A DNA stretch of 64,000 nt, from the NCBI GenBank assembly GCA_001683735.1, contig LUGG01000019.1:992001-1056000 (forward strand), in the 5' to 3' direction. The translations under genes were made by a program, and so were the position numbers. Source of the DNA: Grifola frondosa. Lineage: Eukaryota; Basidiomycota; Agaricomycetes; Polyporales; Grifolaceae. The notes below the pieces were generated by a model, which searched no databases, was not told the DNA's origin, and worked only from the letters and a program-made list of their open reading frames with translations. Position 1 is the stretch's first letter, and each line of letters opens with the position of its first letter. Positions 11,850 to 22,771 of the stretch are shown here, one piece after another.

Positions 11850-12960
11850 CACTTTCAGCAGTTGACATGAGTAGTTTTCCATGGTGTCAAGATCCATCAC
11901 CTGCCTAATATCACAATCCGTATGATACGTATCGCTGCGAACCTCAGTAAGCCGGACAACAGATGTAGCACTGCCTTTCGGCCAACACATCTTGTTCCAG
12001 CAATAGAACGGAAAGATGGGAGATGATGGTTGTGAATGAAGAACCCAATGGTTGAACGGGTACGTCTGAAGGAAGTCAAAGCACAGGCAGTGCATCAGTC
12101 ACAACATGTTGGTAGCTTGCTAGATGCGATAGGAACAGAGCCCGTGGCGAGCGTGAGTCCAGACTGCATCATTCCAGCAGACGTGGAATCACGAACCGAA
12201 AGATGTGATGTGGCTATGGCTGAGTGCAGCGATACTCCGCCATCTCGCAATAGCCTATGTAGCCATGAAGTATATTGAAGTGCAACGCTGTGTCATTGCT
12301 GTACTGATGGTTGCAGAACTTTAGAAGACAAACATTGGCCACCAGAAATGCACATCTGTCTAATGCAGTCACCGGCGACCACGCATCATCGACTACTAGA
12401 AGTGACCAATGATAGCTCACAGTGTTCGTATATAAGAGACTTGGCGAGGGAATTTCTCTATCAGCAAAAGGTAGCATGAATAATATGGCCTTTTGGAGAG
12501 ACCTACTAAAAGAATACACTCTGGCAACGTATAGGAGGATCTGCCACAGACTTGATGTGTCTGTTCAGAGCGCGTTGATGGTGTGCAAGTGGCTATGAAC
12601 GCATGCGTCCCAGACACCATCAAAACGGGCGAAGTGAACGAAATATCACATGCACCTTAGCTGTCGAGAGTTATCATAAGGATCAGGACTCGAAACAAGG
12701 GTATGTCGACAGAAATGCTCACCCAAACAGATAAGCACATAAGTTACCGAATACCGAAATAACACATCGGGTCCTCGTCCACGCCCAGACAGAGTGTCAT
12801 GGGTGTGATAGCATCATCTGGTGGAGCATAGTTCTTATATAGTGAGACCGCCCTGATATCATCAGGGTCTGCGCCCGGCACGGAATCCGCAGCGAGTTGG
12901 AGTGGAATTGGAGGTCATGGTGTCCATTCTCGCCGTCTAATCGACACTGGAATCAGGCTC
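11850..12960 (-). repeat. Block A4, upstream module of D2
   Basis: This is a copy of block A in the same order as 1900-3195: the PTYPFNHWVLHSQPSS-like stretch near 12050, the GATGTGATGTGGCTATGGC segment, and the 12560-12900 segment matching 2780-3130. It carries many frame breaks. The protein is unrecognised. Confidence 0.5.
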
Positions 12961-13384
12961 TGTGCGATATCTGCTGTCCTTCTCGCTGTCGAAGAAGTCG
13001 ATGAAGTCCGAGCCGTCGTGTTGATATGCATCGAGGTCGTGTTCGGGAGCGTACTGCAGAAGAACGTCTGTGTGGGATTTCATCAGTCTTCTCCCATCCT
13101 ATAATGGAGCGCCAGTTGGAGACAATGGGATGGAATCTTCTATCTAGACATACCGGTGGCACGACTGTAGGACTTGGTGTTAGATGGGATAGTGGAAGAA
13201 TAGTGGGAGCACGCACATATGCCTTGCCATGTAGCTATAAAGACGTACTGCGAACATTAATGTACAATTGCTAGTACTAGTTGGTGTGTACTGTGGCCAT
13301 AAGTACTGAATAATGACTGTATATAGAGCTAGATATGAAGGCAACGTCTGCGAAAACATACAGCACGAGATGACGCGTGAGCTA

Positions 13385-13505
13385 GAGTCATTAGGCGCTT
13401 CGATGGCGCTGATCTTGATGACCTAGCGCTAAGGTTAGGCTTACGGGCGCTAGCCGCCGGAATGGCACGCGCTTCACGTTTTGAAATCAGCGCTTAATTG
13501 TGCTC
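13385..13505. repeat. GCGC-palindrome repeat H, copy 2
   Basis: TTAGGCGCTTCGATGGCGCT, TAGCGCTAAGGTTAGGCTTA and GGGCGCTAGCC follow the pattern of the 8.1-kb and 58.2-kb copies. The right half is more diverged (GCACGCGCTTCACG). Confidence 0.55.
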
Positions 13506-13739
13506 GTTTGGCTCCTACTACGTAGGACACTTGTCTGTTGGATCCGTGGTCCTCAACATGCATCCACACGGTTAGCCATCTGGTCCATAATGTACTGAAG
13601 ATCATTAACAATCATTATAGGCTGCCGTAAGAATCTTACCCTACAAGCATTGGAATCCGAAGTCCTAGAGATAGGCGTCAATATTACGTGCGCGAATGAA
13701 CGGAATGGTGAGCACCAAGACATCAAGACATGACTGCAC

Positions 13740-14170
13740 ACGGACGCTTCAGATTTTTAAACAACTCTTCTATCTGGCGGTTCTCCTTGGGTCTGTTGGC
13801 AGATTTGTCCCGTTCTCTCGACGCCACAATGTCTGACTGTGCTGCCTGTGACTCCCCATATTCATCTGGACGACGTATACCTCAGGCTTCATGTTCTAAG
13901 TCAGTGGGGGAGAAGGAGGCATGTGCAGATTCATTGACTCATAGGGTGCAATGCTGTAGAGGTAAGTCCTCCCAGGATCGGTCATCGACATTTGTTCTCA
14001 TCGCTTGCGCGCAGAACTATTAAATTCTTGCATATATACTGTGGGACGAGATCTACAACATCATATAGTCGCGGGAATATTCTGGGAGATGCAGAGCTGA
14101 TTAGTACGTCGATCCTCCAGTCCGTCCTTAGATGTCCATGTCGAGTTTCTGCAGGGGTCTTTCAGATCGG
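13740..14170 (+). pseudogene. 5' fragment of the EF-hand gene, second copy
   Basis: An ATG at 13829 (MSDCAACDSPYSSGRR) and the 90 bases before it match the promoter and exon 1 of the EF-hand gene at 57857 in reverse orientation. A one-base shift disrupts the frame after the first codons. A GTAAGTCCTCCCAGG donor follows. The next exon-like piece (13993-14160) matches that at 8630-8770. Truncated before any EF-hand. Confidence 0.55.
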
Positions 14171-14172
14171 TG

Positions 14173-14198
14173 TATGGACCGGCTTCGGCTTGAGATCA
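14173..14198 (-). pseudogene. Tiny DUF6533 3' end fragment
   Basis: The stretch TGGACCGGCTTCGGCTTGAG is the antisense of the conserved C-terminal codons (QAEAGPS) found at the 3' end of the DUF6533 copies. It is inserted between unrelated blocks. Only about 25 bases remain. Confidence 0.4.
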
Positions 14199-14209
14199 CT
14201 TATATAGGG

Positions 14210-14850
14210 TTTGGATTTATCTGGGAGGAACCTGGAGTGGAATGTTTTGTGAAGGTGGTCACAGAAGCTGCCTGAGAGGACATCTCACGGTGGATAGTCA
14301 TCCCTGCCTTGACCGCAGCTCTTGTTGACCTCAATGCTGTATTGCGTGAGAAGGTGCATGCATTTATCGCGAGCTGAGCCCTGAATCTCTGCAGAATCTA
14401 GACGTGCACCGCGCAGCTATCTTTCACGAGCTGTCAGCTTTGGAAGCCGCACTGCATCTCAATGCCCGACCTCAAAGACCAGGTGCGTCCAATGTCATAG
14501 TCAAGCTTTGAGGATTCATTGCTCATATTTATGGCAAGCGGCTTGATTCAACATCCCCACACCCACACCAGGGAATGAAAATGACATCCTCAGGCAGATC
14601 TGAAGGTGATAGGTGTCGTGTTTTCTCCCAAGGCCTACTGTCCCCTTTGCAGCTTCAACAACGGCCAAAAATAAACCGAAACGTCTCCATCCGGTGCAGG
14701 GCTTGCTGCCTTATAGTGAGCGTCGTATTTCCGGCATTCGTCTAAGCTACGCGCACACTTATATTTGCTCCTACCTGATCCAAAATCTAGTTCTTCATGA
14801 CAAATTGCCGTGAAAGGACAGGATATAGCGCGGTATTCGATAGAAATTGT
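14210..14850 (+). repeat. Block S, copy 1
   Basis: This block is shared with 31740-32300. Plus-strand frames give a helical stretch (HELSALEAALHLNARPQRPG) and, in the better copy, FSPQAYRPRLSFNNGQKYVK. The frames are broken here. No family is recognised. In both copies the block lies left of a DUF6533 copy. Confidence 0.45.
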
Positions 14851-15264
14851 CATTCTCCTACAGAATTGAATCCAGCCTTCAGATAATTGCGCTACAAAAG
14901 AGAGATTGACTAGAGACTGATTTACTACTGACGGTTTTACTATTGACGATTTTGGATCGACAGATGCGATGGTCTTGGATAACAGAGAAACATATGAACT
15001 CCATCACAGTGAAAGCGAAAGCCGAAAAGCGCTACTACGTGTTCATCATTTCGCTACCACTTCTGCCTTACATGGCCAATAGCGCATCATCCACGGCGCA
15101 CCTCTAGAAAACATAACCCCAAGATACTCCAAGAAAACAATGAATGACTGCGCAAGGTGGCAGACGGACTCCAATTTCCGTATGCATATACACACTGTTA
15201 TTCTGCGGTTGGCATTAGCACATGAGACAGTGACTGAACAACACACCGAAAACGTACCGCTGTC

Positions 15265-15806
15265 CTACTCTCTGTCTTTAGATGGACCAGCTTCTGCTTC
15301 AGATGGCCCATAAATGCTTGTCTGACCTGGGACTATTTTCTCGTCAACGCCCAGCACGTCCTCATTCTCATTCTCTCCATCGCCTCCCTGCTCGTCCAAG
15401 GAACTGACATCGATGGCAGAGAATGAGAGTTCATGGTCGAGAGGGGCACCGAGGGGTTCGACAAAAGTCGCAAACTGGATGGAGCTAACAAATGATGGGC
15501 GACTTGCATCTTCCGTGCCACATCGGCACGCACCGGCCTCGTGGAGGTTGAGCAAAAATCGTGAAATGATAATTGTTATTATTCTGTGCCGCAACAAATA
15601 TCAATAGAAATCAAATGAAGCGCAGCTAATCACAGTTACTGACGGATTCATGAACATGCCAATATACGATCCAAATCGCTGACGACGGCGTATGGATACT
15701 TGTGAGATAGGGTCGATACGGATTCAAGAAATTTGTCCTACGGGGCCATTTCCGGCAAGTTTCGGCACGATCTCTCCAATGTTGATCATCAACAATGCTC
15801 TAGCCT
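15265..15806 (-). pseudogene. DUF6533 copy D3, 5' truncated
   Basis: The final exon (15265-15597) is open and encodes IIISRFLLNLHE and the tail FATFVEPLGAPLDHELSFSA. Homology continues upstream only to about 15806 (the stretch that reads ATGTTGATCATCAACAATGC on the plus strand) and then switches to block T. The DUF6533 core and start codon are missing, so this is a remnant. Confidence 0.7.
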
Positions 15807-16268
15807 CCTCGGCCCATGCGCAACCATTCACCTCGCGCCCACGTTCAGGTTCACCAGTTCAGGTCCTGCACACGTCTGACAACACTCTCGGCGTGCTCGA
15901 GTCTTAGTTTCTCGCACGCACGCCATCGAGAACTTAGACATATGGATCCATCAGAGTGCACAGCTGGCACCCCGTCGGCACGCAGCACTGCAAATATGGT
16001 GGACGTGTCCGTGGTGCTAAGCTATCGGTTCCCCCGCGAAAATAGGAAATAGATAAGTGTATCGCAGTAATGGTGGTTTAGCGCACCATCTGCGGCAGAC
16101 CCTTTCTAAATTACGACATGAAAGATATTCCAAGAAAACAATTAAGAGCGATTCCGGACGCCAGGCGTACTCGATTTCCTGCATGCATGATAGATTTTCA
16201 TTCTGCGGTCAGCATTGGCACATCCGAGACAGTGACGTGAGAGCACATACCGAGAACATATCGTAGTC
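15807..16268. repeat. Block T, copy 1 (contains the empty site of the 1.06-kb element)
   Basis: This repeated spacer lies at the 3' side of DUF6533 copies, with related copies at 39900-40286, 45130-45598 and 49230-50752. Shared landmarks are CCTCGGCCCATGCGCAACCA, CATCGAGAACTTAGACATATGG and TAATGGTGGTTTAGCGCACC. At 16057-16064 it reads GTGTATCG followed by CAGTAATGG. This is the uninterrupted form of the site duplicated around the element at 49478-50541. Confidence 0.6.
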
Positions 16269-17941
16269 CTACTCCCTGATTCTAGATGGACCGGCTTCCG
16301 CTTCAAATGGCTCATGAATGCTTGCCTGACTTGACAACATTTCCTCGTCATCGCCTAGAACGTCCTCATCTTTGTCCGCATTCTCTCCATCAGCTCCCTG
16401 ATCGTCCAAGGAATCCGGATCGATGGCAGAGAACGAGAGCTCGTGGTCGAGGGGGCACCGAGGGAATCGACGAAAGCCGCAAACTGGATGGAGCGCACAA
16501 AGGATGGGCGACTCGCATCTTCGGTGCCGTTTGGGGATGCATCGACCTCGCGGAGATTGAGTATGAATCGTGTGATGACAATTGCTGATATTCTGTGCCA
16601 TAATACATCTCAATAGAAGTCAAAATGACGAACGATTAATTACAATTACTCACGGGTCAATAAGGAAGTCGATATATGAAACAAATTCCTGATGATCGTG
16701 CATGACGCTCATGAGTTAGGGTCTGTAGGGATATGAGACAAATTTCCCTACAAACTTGGTGTCTCCCACAATAGCTCCGATGTTCATCAGTAACAATAGT
16801 CTATCAAATGCACTGTTGTCAAAGAATGCAGGTCTGTGTTAAATAATGACAACATACAAGAAGTATACCATACCTGATTGAGCATGATCAGTCGGTGGAT
16901 ATATTGAGAGAGAACTGGGAAACTGACCATCCCTCAAGATCACCGTGTGCAATGGAGTGCGCAGGTCGTCCTCCGCGGCAGCTCGTCTTTGCCGGTATGT
17001 TTGGTGTATGGTTATTGAAATAACAAGCATTTCCGCGGTGGCTGCTGTCGCACACTCTACGTACAGCACTGGAATCATTGCGTGAGCGGACCGTTCGAAA
17101 GATGACGCCAACAGCACGACATACGTCTATAAGACACACGGATTGAGTTAACGAGCTTCAGTGATATCGATGAAATTCACTGACATGTTGGATAGCTCCG
17201 GTGAGATCAAATAACTCGAATCACAATTAAAGGGAGGTGGAGCTGCAACTACTGCTCGCGGCACATTTAAGAGCTAGAAGTGTGTCTCATACTTCAATTA
17301 CACACCAAGCTCAACGTCGAGAACAGGGCTCACCACCGAGATGCCGAAAAGACCAAATGAGAAGATGAATGCCAATGCAGCTATTTGCCATTGACGACCT
17401 GATAAGGCGTATGCTCGGAGGCTTGAGAATGCTTCACAGGATATTAATAGCTAGTCAGAAGTCAGAATATCGTACGGATACTCACCTAGCCCAACAAAAG
17501 CGAAGAGCATGTCCAAAGCTGTCGACAACCATACCAATGCAGAACAGCTCTGGAAATTATGAGTGGGCAAAGGCAGTGTACATAAGGAAACGAGAATGTA
17601 CCCTTGTTGATAGTGGATGTAGCATTGGAAGGTTAAGAATGTAGAACAGAAGCAAAGGATATCTTGCGAGCAAGAAAAGTAAGGTGGCCACCGAAAATTG
17701 ACGCTTCCATACCAATCGGTATTCACGATCAAATGTGATAAGATACTCATAGACTAGAAGAGCTGCGACAAGTAGGAATGAACAATCGGCTGGAGATCGT
17801 ACGTGAACCACGAACTGGCTGCGGATACAGCACAACATGTTAGGATGAAGCTGTATGATAGGATATATTAGATGAGGAAAGATTGCGGGGAGATGTCACT
17901 CACTTGTACTGGACTACTGCGGCATCGACAGCGGACGACAT
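16269..17941 (-). pseudogene. DUF6533 copy D4, frameshifted
   Basis: The ATG at 17941 gives MSSAVDAAVVQYN, and the core exon encodes LLVYEYLITFDREYRLVWKR. The last exon is broken: upstream of about 16455 its reading is out of frame with the conserved tail (PLDHELSFSAIDPDSLDDQG), consistent with a one-base loss in the G run beside GGTCGAGGGGG. The tail therefore could not be translated as in sister copies. Module B1 lies upstream. Confidence 0.75.
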
Positions 17942-18000
17942 ATGTGGTGCTCCGAAAGGCGTGCGACTCAATACTTCGGCAGAGACGGAGAGACCGTGCT

Positions 18001-18007
18001 CTTATAT
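18001..18007 (-). promoter_or_regulatory. TATA box of D4
   Basis: ATATAAG on the minus strand lies about 60 bases before the D4 ATG, with AGCACGGTCTCTCCGTCTCT downstream as in D5 and D8. Confidence 0.6.
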
Positions 18008-18059
18008 CTACACTGTTCTTCACGGCGCCGGGATGCAGCACGCATCGCATACGCTGTTC

Positions 18060-18640
18060 GGAACAATATTAGTATGATGCACAACAGGTAGAACACTGCC
18101 TGTCATACACATCCGCTGATACAATAGCACGGATAGGTTCGAGATGACGGCGGTAAATAAACAACTCCGGCGGATGACAGGATGCTCTGCCGTAACGAAA
18201 TAACATGCATAGTAAGCGAATTACCGCGAAGGTTCTCGCGCACTGCGGCACGCGCAGCCCAGCGGACGTCGTGCAGCTCCAGCGCGGCAAACAACGAGAG
18301 GGTGTAGACGACCCACTACATGTCCAGTAACCTCGAGTGTGCAATTCGAGACACAGAGCTCATCGTAAGGGGCAAAGAACGTCGGCCGAACAATGCGCCG
18401 TGTAACCTGAGCACGGCGAGCGCTGGGAGCTACGGCGCGAACACGACGTTTCTGTGGCTGACTCGACGTCAAGGACCTGGAGCAGCGAGCCACGCGGCGC
18501 CAGGTGATTGTGCAGTGTGCAGGGTCCGGTGGATTGTTCCTGAGGCAGTGTGATAGATTGTGGACCTCTGGCGCGATCCGGGTCGCGGCGTCCGTGGCGA
18601 TCGTCTCCGATGCACTGCGGCCAGAGGCGCATTGCTATTT
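18060..18640 (-). repeat. Block B1, upstream module of D4
   Basis: This module replaces block A upstream of the D copies at 16, 32, 40 and 50 kb. A conserved minus-strand reading is WAARARENLRANSLAMH with SLRQSIL, and the 5' side reads EVASEVIRRTLHTARS in the 42.7-kb copy. Frame changes between these pieces suggest introns or decay. The end nearest D (the CGGTAAATAAACAA and TACAGGCTGTG region) resembles block A, so A and B share a 3' part. The protein is unrecognised. Confidence 0.5.
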
Positions 18641-19223
18641 GTGTGTTTACTCCCTTGTAATCGCTACGATCCAGTTCAGCACTACTGGGCCGGAAAGGAC
18701 TCGCGTGTGGGACAGCCTCAAGAGACAGACTGAATCAATATTGTGAGAACATCAACGAGCCGTATATAGGAGTACAACTGACGCTTCTGTGGCATTTGGC
18801 GACCCCGCGTCTGTCCTACACGCCTCCCGTCACGCTCTCTGACAAATTGAGATAAACAGATGACAGAGCATATCCACATATCAGAAGGTGTGTGAAATAT
18901 GCTAACCTCGTATGTAGTGCGCTTGTTCATGAATGCTTGAGAAGACGGGAAAGTCAGTAGAGAATAATTGCAGCTCCAGAAGGATAACAAGTTACACGAT
19001 GGGAGAGCAAAAGGCAAGATAGGCGAAATCAAGGGACATGGTAGTGAAAGGGACGAAGAGCATACTGGGAGATACTAGTGGGGAAAGGTGGTACGAGAAC
19101 ACAAAGCCACAACCTGTGCAAGCGGAAAACCAGTCAAGAATACATTGATGCGAGACAATGAGAGCTGAACGAACCGGAAACCTTACCATTGTCCTCGCCT
19201 TCATCTTCATCCTTCTCGTTCTC

Positions 19224-20100
19224 TCAGTCCTTTTTCCCTTCCTCCTTAGGCCTCCACGGATCGCTGGCGTCGAAATATCTCAGTCGAATGAGCCAGTGGA
19301 TGACAAACAGCTCGATTGGGAATCGGCACAGACTCTTTGCCTGCTGTATGTCGGTGAGATCGAAAGATCGTCGACTGAAAGCGACCTAATAGAAGCAAAG
19401 TTTGATACGATTGTCAAGGGGCGATGTGATGCAGCTCGACTCAAGAACAGACGACATCGAGTAATATAACGCTCGCCACATGCGCAGGACCTGTTGCACG
19501 AACAAGAAGTCAAGTGCCTTTGGAGACTTGTAGAAGCAGTCATGGGAGCAAAACGGAGATATGATATGAAGGTCGAGAACAGCAGTAGCACCGCAACGAT
19601 GACTGTCACAATGATAGCGGCAGCATTCCAGAGGAGATCCGCGAGTCCAAGAGGAAACAAGGCGAGGGAGGCCTGAATGGGCATCAAGATCCAGAGAGCA
19701 CGCCATTTCACCAGGCTTTCATAGCGATACTGCCGCAGGCGGGTGATCTCGCGAGAGTGCGACGCGCCGATGGACCATGGCTGTATTGGTTCAGTCAGTG
19801 CTTCGCCAAAATGTCGGCTTAAGCGGAAGCGACGCTGAAAATGAGACTAGGAACAAGATAACGATGACGCGTATAGCATAAGGAGGAGCCACGAAGGGCG
19901 ACTGAAGATTTGTGAACCGGGATGGGTGAGATTGACGGCCAACCTATTGAGCTGAACCGATATCTGCATGATCGGTCGTATCGGGCTACAGTAACCTATA
20001 GGCACAGACATTGAATGCGGTGAGGACAGTGGAGAACAGGCCGGCCTAGATATACGAGCGGAGTAGGACGCGTATCGACAACAAGTGCGAGCGATGACGA
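19224..20100 (-). pseudogene. DUF6535 pseudogene 1
   Basis: Minus-strand pieces match the DUF6535 gene at 22772-26022: SVLTAFNVCAYRLL followed by an in-frame stop near 20005, an LVKWRAL-like stretch, LGLADLLWNAAAIIVTVIVA, VLLLFSTF, and a C-terminal LFVIHWLIRLRYFDASDPWR with a TGA at 19224-19226. Several frame changes separate them, so it cannot encode the full protein. The same C-terminal RYFDASDPWR end also occurs at 47.4 kb and, diverged, at 43.4 kb. Confidence 0.7.
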
Positions 20101-20139
20101 CGAAAGCAAGGGAATACGCACAACGAAGGGAAGTGTCAG

Positions 20140-20650
20140 GAGGGAGCCGTGTTTGTCGCTATGAATCGTCCTCCAAGACATCATTGTCCTGGGGGATATC
20201 ACCCTCGTTCGTGCCCTCGCTGCACATCCACTCGCGCTCCCAGCGCGGCACCACTCGGATACCAAAGCTCCGTCTGTCGTTCAACGTGGTGCTTCGTACC
20301 TTTTTACCCCTTGACGCCCCCATCAACAGAAGCCTGTCCCACTTCCTCCGCCTTCAAAAAATTGTTGCGTTTCACGATCGAGTGCAGAGCCGTGAAGATG
20401 CTCCTGAGAGGAATCTCGTAATTCTCGCTCCGAGACGGATGGCCTCGTCAGGTGGAGGATTTGGGAAGAGCATTTGGAAAGCACGGTCGTAAGGAGGGGG
20501 TGGGACACGGACAGGATGATAATCCATGCCGCGTTCTGATGGAGGGTAAAGGACGGAAAAAAGCTGGATGTAGGTTGCGCGGGTCAGTTTCCTGCTGACC
20601 AAACAGACGCGGACTGAATAAATTTGGCCCGCACTCTACCTGCAGCTAGC
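20140..20650 (-). repeat. Block V, copy 1
   Basis: This repeated module lies between DUF6535 remnants (same strand) and TBC remnants (opposite strand). Relatives are at 28250-28800 and 36090-36620. Minus-strand readings include RATYIQLFSVLYPPSERGMD with DYHPVRVPPPPYDRAFQMLF, and in another frame SQILHLTRPSVSERELRDSS. I do not recognise the family. Conserved stretches in different frames across copies suggest an eroded gene. Confidence 0.45.
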
Positions 20651-20820
20651 TCGGTGACATCGAGCAGATGGATTCAAGCCGACTGCAAAGAAATCAACGT
20701 TAACCCCCACGAGACGCGATGAAAAGGATGATCCAGGGATGATCCAAGCTGTTCTCCAAGTACGTGGTGCGTTGGTGCGCGGAGCTTCAAGTTGAGACTC
20801 GATCGATGTCGATCAGCTCA

Positions 20821-20836
20821 GTCACGTTACCGTGAC
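20821..20836. promoter_or_regulatory. Conserved palindrome, copy 1
   Basis: GTCACGTTACCGTGAC is an inverted repeat with a TTAC spacer, followed by GCGTCC. It sits between block V (minus) and TBC remnants (plus). Five copies occur in the window. Confidence 0.55.
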
Positions 20837-20859
20837 GCGTCCTTTCTCGCGTGCGTTCC

Positions 20860-22330
20860 AAATGCGATATTGTCTTCGACACCTTCAACTGCAGAATTTA
20901 ATTATATCCCCACAGCTCTACAATCCCTATGTTTCGTCTTACACCACCACCTAGCTTCGCTGTACATGACTCCCTCCCCACCTCCAAGTACAAAGTCGCA
21001 GACTAAGTACACCACCCTCTTTCCTCTCTGCTTAGTGTCGTTTTAACAGTCCGACAGCCCAGGTACCTGCAAGTACAAACTTTACATCTCAGACGAGTGT
21101 CTGACCACTTTTGGCGATGCAATGCTTGTATATGGCACGCGACAGCAATTCTGTCCACGACCGCCGTGCAATCCTTGCTCGCACGCCCTAACATCCGGAC
21201 GATGACGCTCCAATGCATGCAAATGGCTCCTGATCACACAAGAAGTCGACGTCGGCATCGACGTCCACAAATCTCTACCAGAAATTTCCAGTATTTATTC
21301 TCGTGGCTCAGCTCACAGAAGATGTGGGGATAAGATCGGCTTCCAGACCCCGGCAGTGCAGCGCCAGCATTGAACGTTGAACTCCAGAACGCACTCTGTC
21401 GAATTGATCGTGACTGGAAAATATTGACTGAGGTACGTGCTGCCATCTTGAAGTGTCTGGACAGTGCTAACATGAGTTTTCGCTGGACTGCTGGGGCGAC
21501 ATTCTATCTGGTGGACTGTACTCTGGTTGTCATACCGCTTCTGATTACGGATTACTTATCGTGTATCAGGCTTTGTAACTAGCGTCGTGAAGAGCCTGCG
21601 AACCCGGAGATCGAGAGAGACACCACATAGCTTGCGTCTAACCTGGATTAATGGTATATTTGACGATGTGCATATGTCTGCGTCAAAGGATGCAGAGCTG
21701 TATCGATCACGCTATTTGCACCTGCTGAAACAGGCGAGCCGCATGGGAAGGCGATTTCGACATATCTGGAAAGGTTGCCAGGCGGCCTGTTCACTTTATC
21801 CAGAAGGTCCTATATCGCGTGGACATTCATCACAGACGATGAACGTATCGGTCCCGTACGTCGTGGGTTCACTACTGTTCGTTAATGCTATTGTATTATC
21901 CGACACTTATGATACGCACATCGGCTCCTGCCAAGGTTTGCGCTTGGTAGGACCTATCCCATGACTCAACGCGTACACCGCCTCGACCGTGGCGGCTCCA
22001 TATAAACTAGTGTGTATGTGCTTGATAAAGATGCGTTCTATCTTGTACTCGTCTCGCCAGACACAGCCTAATGTCTACCATATCTCCCTATAATTTGCAC
22101 GTCAACTCTCCCGTCCTTAGTATACACCAATACGGCGTCGTATATATCCGCACCGACTGCATCATACAGAATGCGTTCCGATCAAAAAATGGAACTCAAC
22201 GTAAGAATCTTCAGTGGGATCGAGTGGTACTAGATTTTCAACGGAAACGAAGAGTACGTGCCCATTTATTTCCAGCGAGTCCGTGATGGCGCGGCTCAGG
22301 CACGAACAACTTGAAGCCCAAACTCGGGTA
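20860..22330 (+). pseudogene. TBC Rab-GAP-like remnant 1
   Basis: This is a heavily decayed copy of the plus-strand TBC genes at 28960-31250 and 36970-39370. Recognisable pieces are the leader after the palindrome, an exon-like stretch near 21590-21780 (ELYRSRYLHLLKQASRMGRR, matching 37830-37910), and near 22283-22320 the coiled-coil-like VMARLRHEQLEAQTR, which matches the C-terminal LRHEELESELV of the 31.0-kb copy. The catalytic TBC core is absent. Confidence 0.55.
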
Positions 22331-22771
22331 GTACCGATGGGCTATAGGTGTCTTTAAAGCGTCAGTCGTACGTCGTGACGATAGTCATCTGTGGACATTG
22401 CAGAGAGTATATGCGAGAGGATGCCCTGCAAAATATATGCCGCGCCAAGAGGCAACAAAGGTTGGGTGTGGTTCAACCAGCCGCCTTCGACTCTCACTGC
22501 ATCGTGTCTTTTTGTTCATTGTAGAGGATCCTGAACAGAACGTATATCAATACATCTAATAAATAAATCCGTCGACTTTATATTCTTTTCGTGCAAGGTG
22601 CAAACCGGTGTCGTAATAAACCCCCTCAACAGCAATGCCAAGTGTCGGTCCTGCCATTCCAATGCGAAAGATTGTCCCTTCCTTCCATGACCTGCAGGAA
22701 GGACTGTGATCTTTCGTCAATTGAACGGAATAATGTTTAGTTGTTGCGTGCCACTTACGCGGATGCCACAA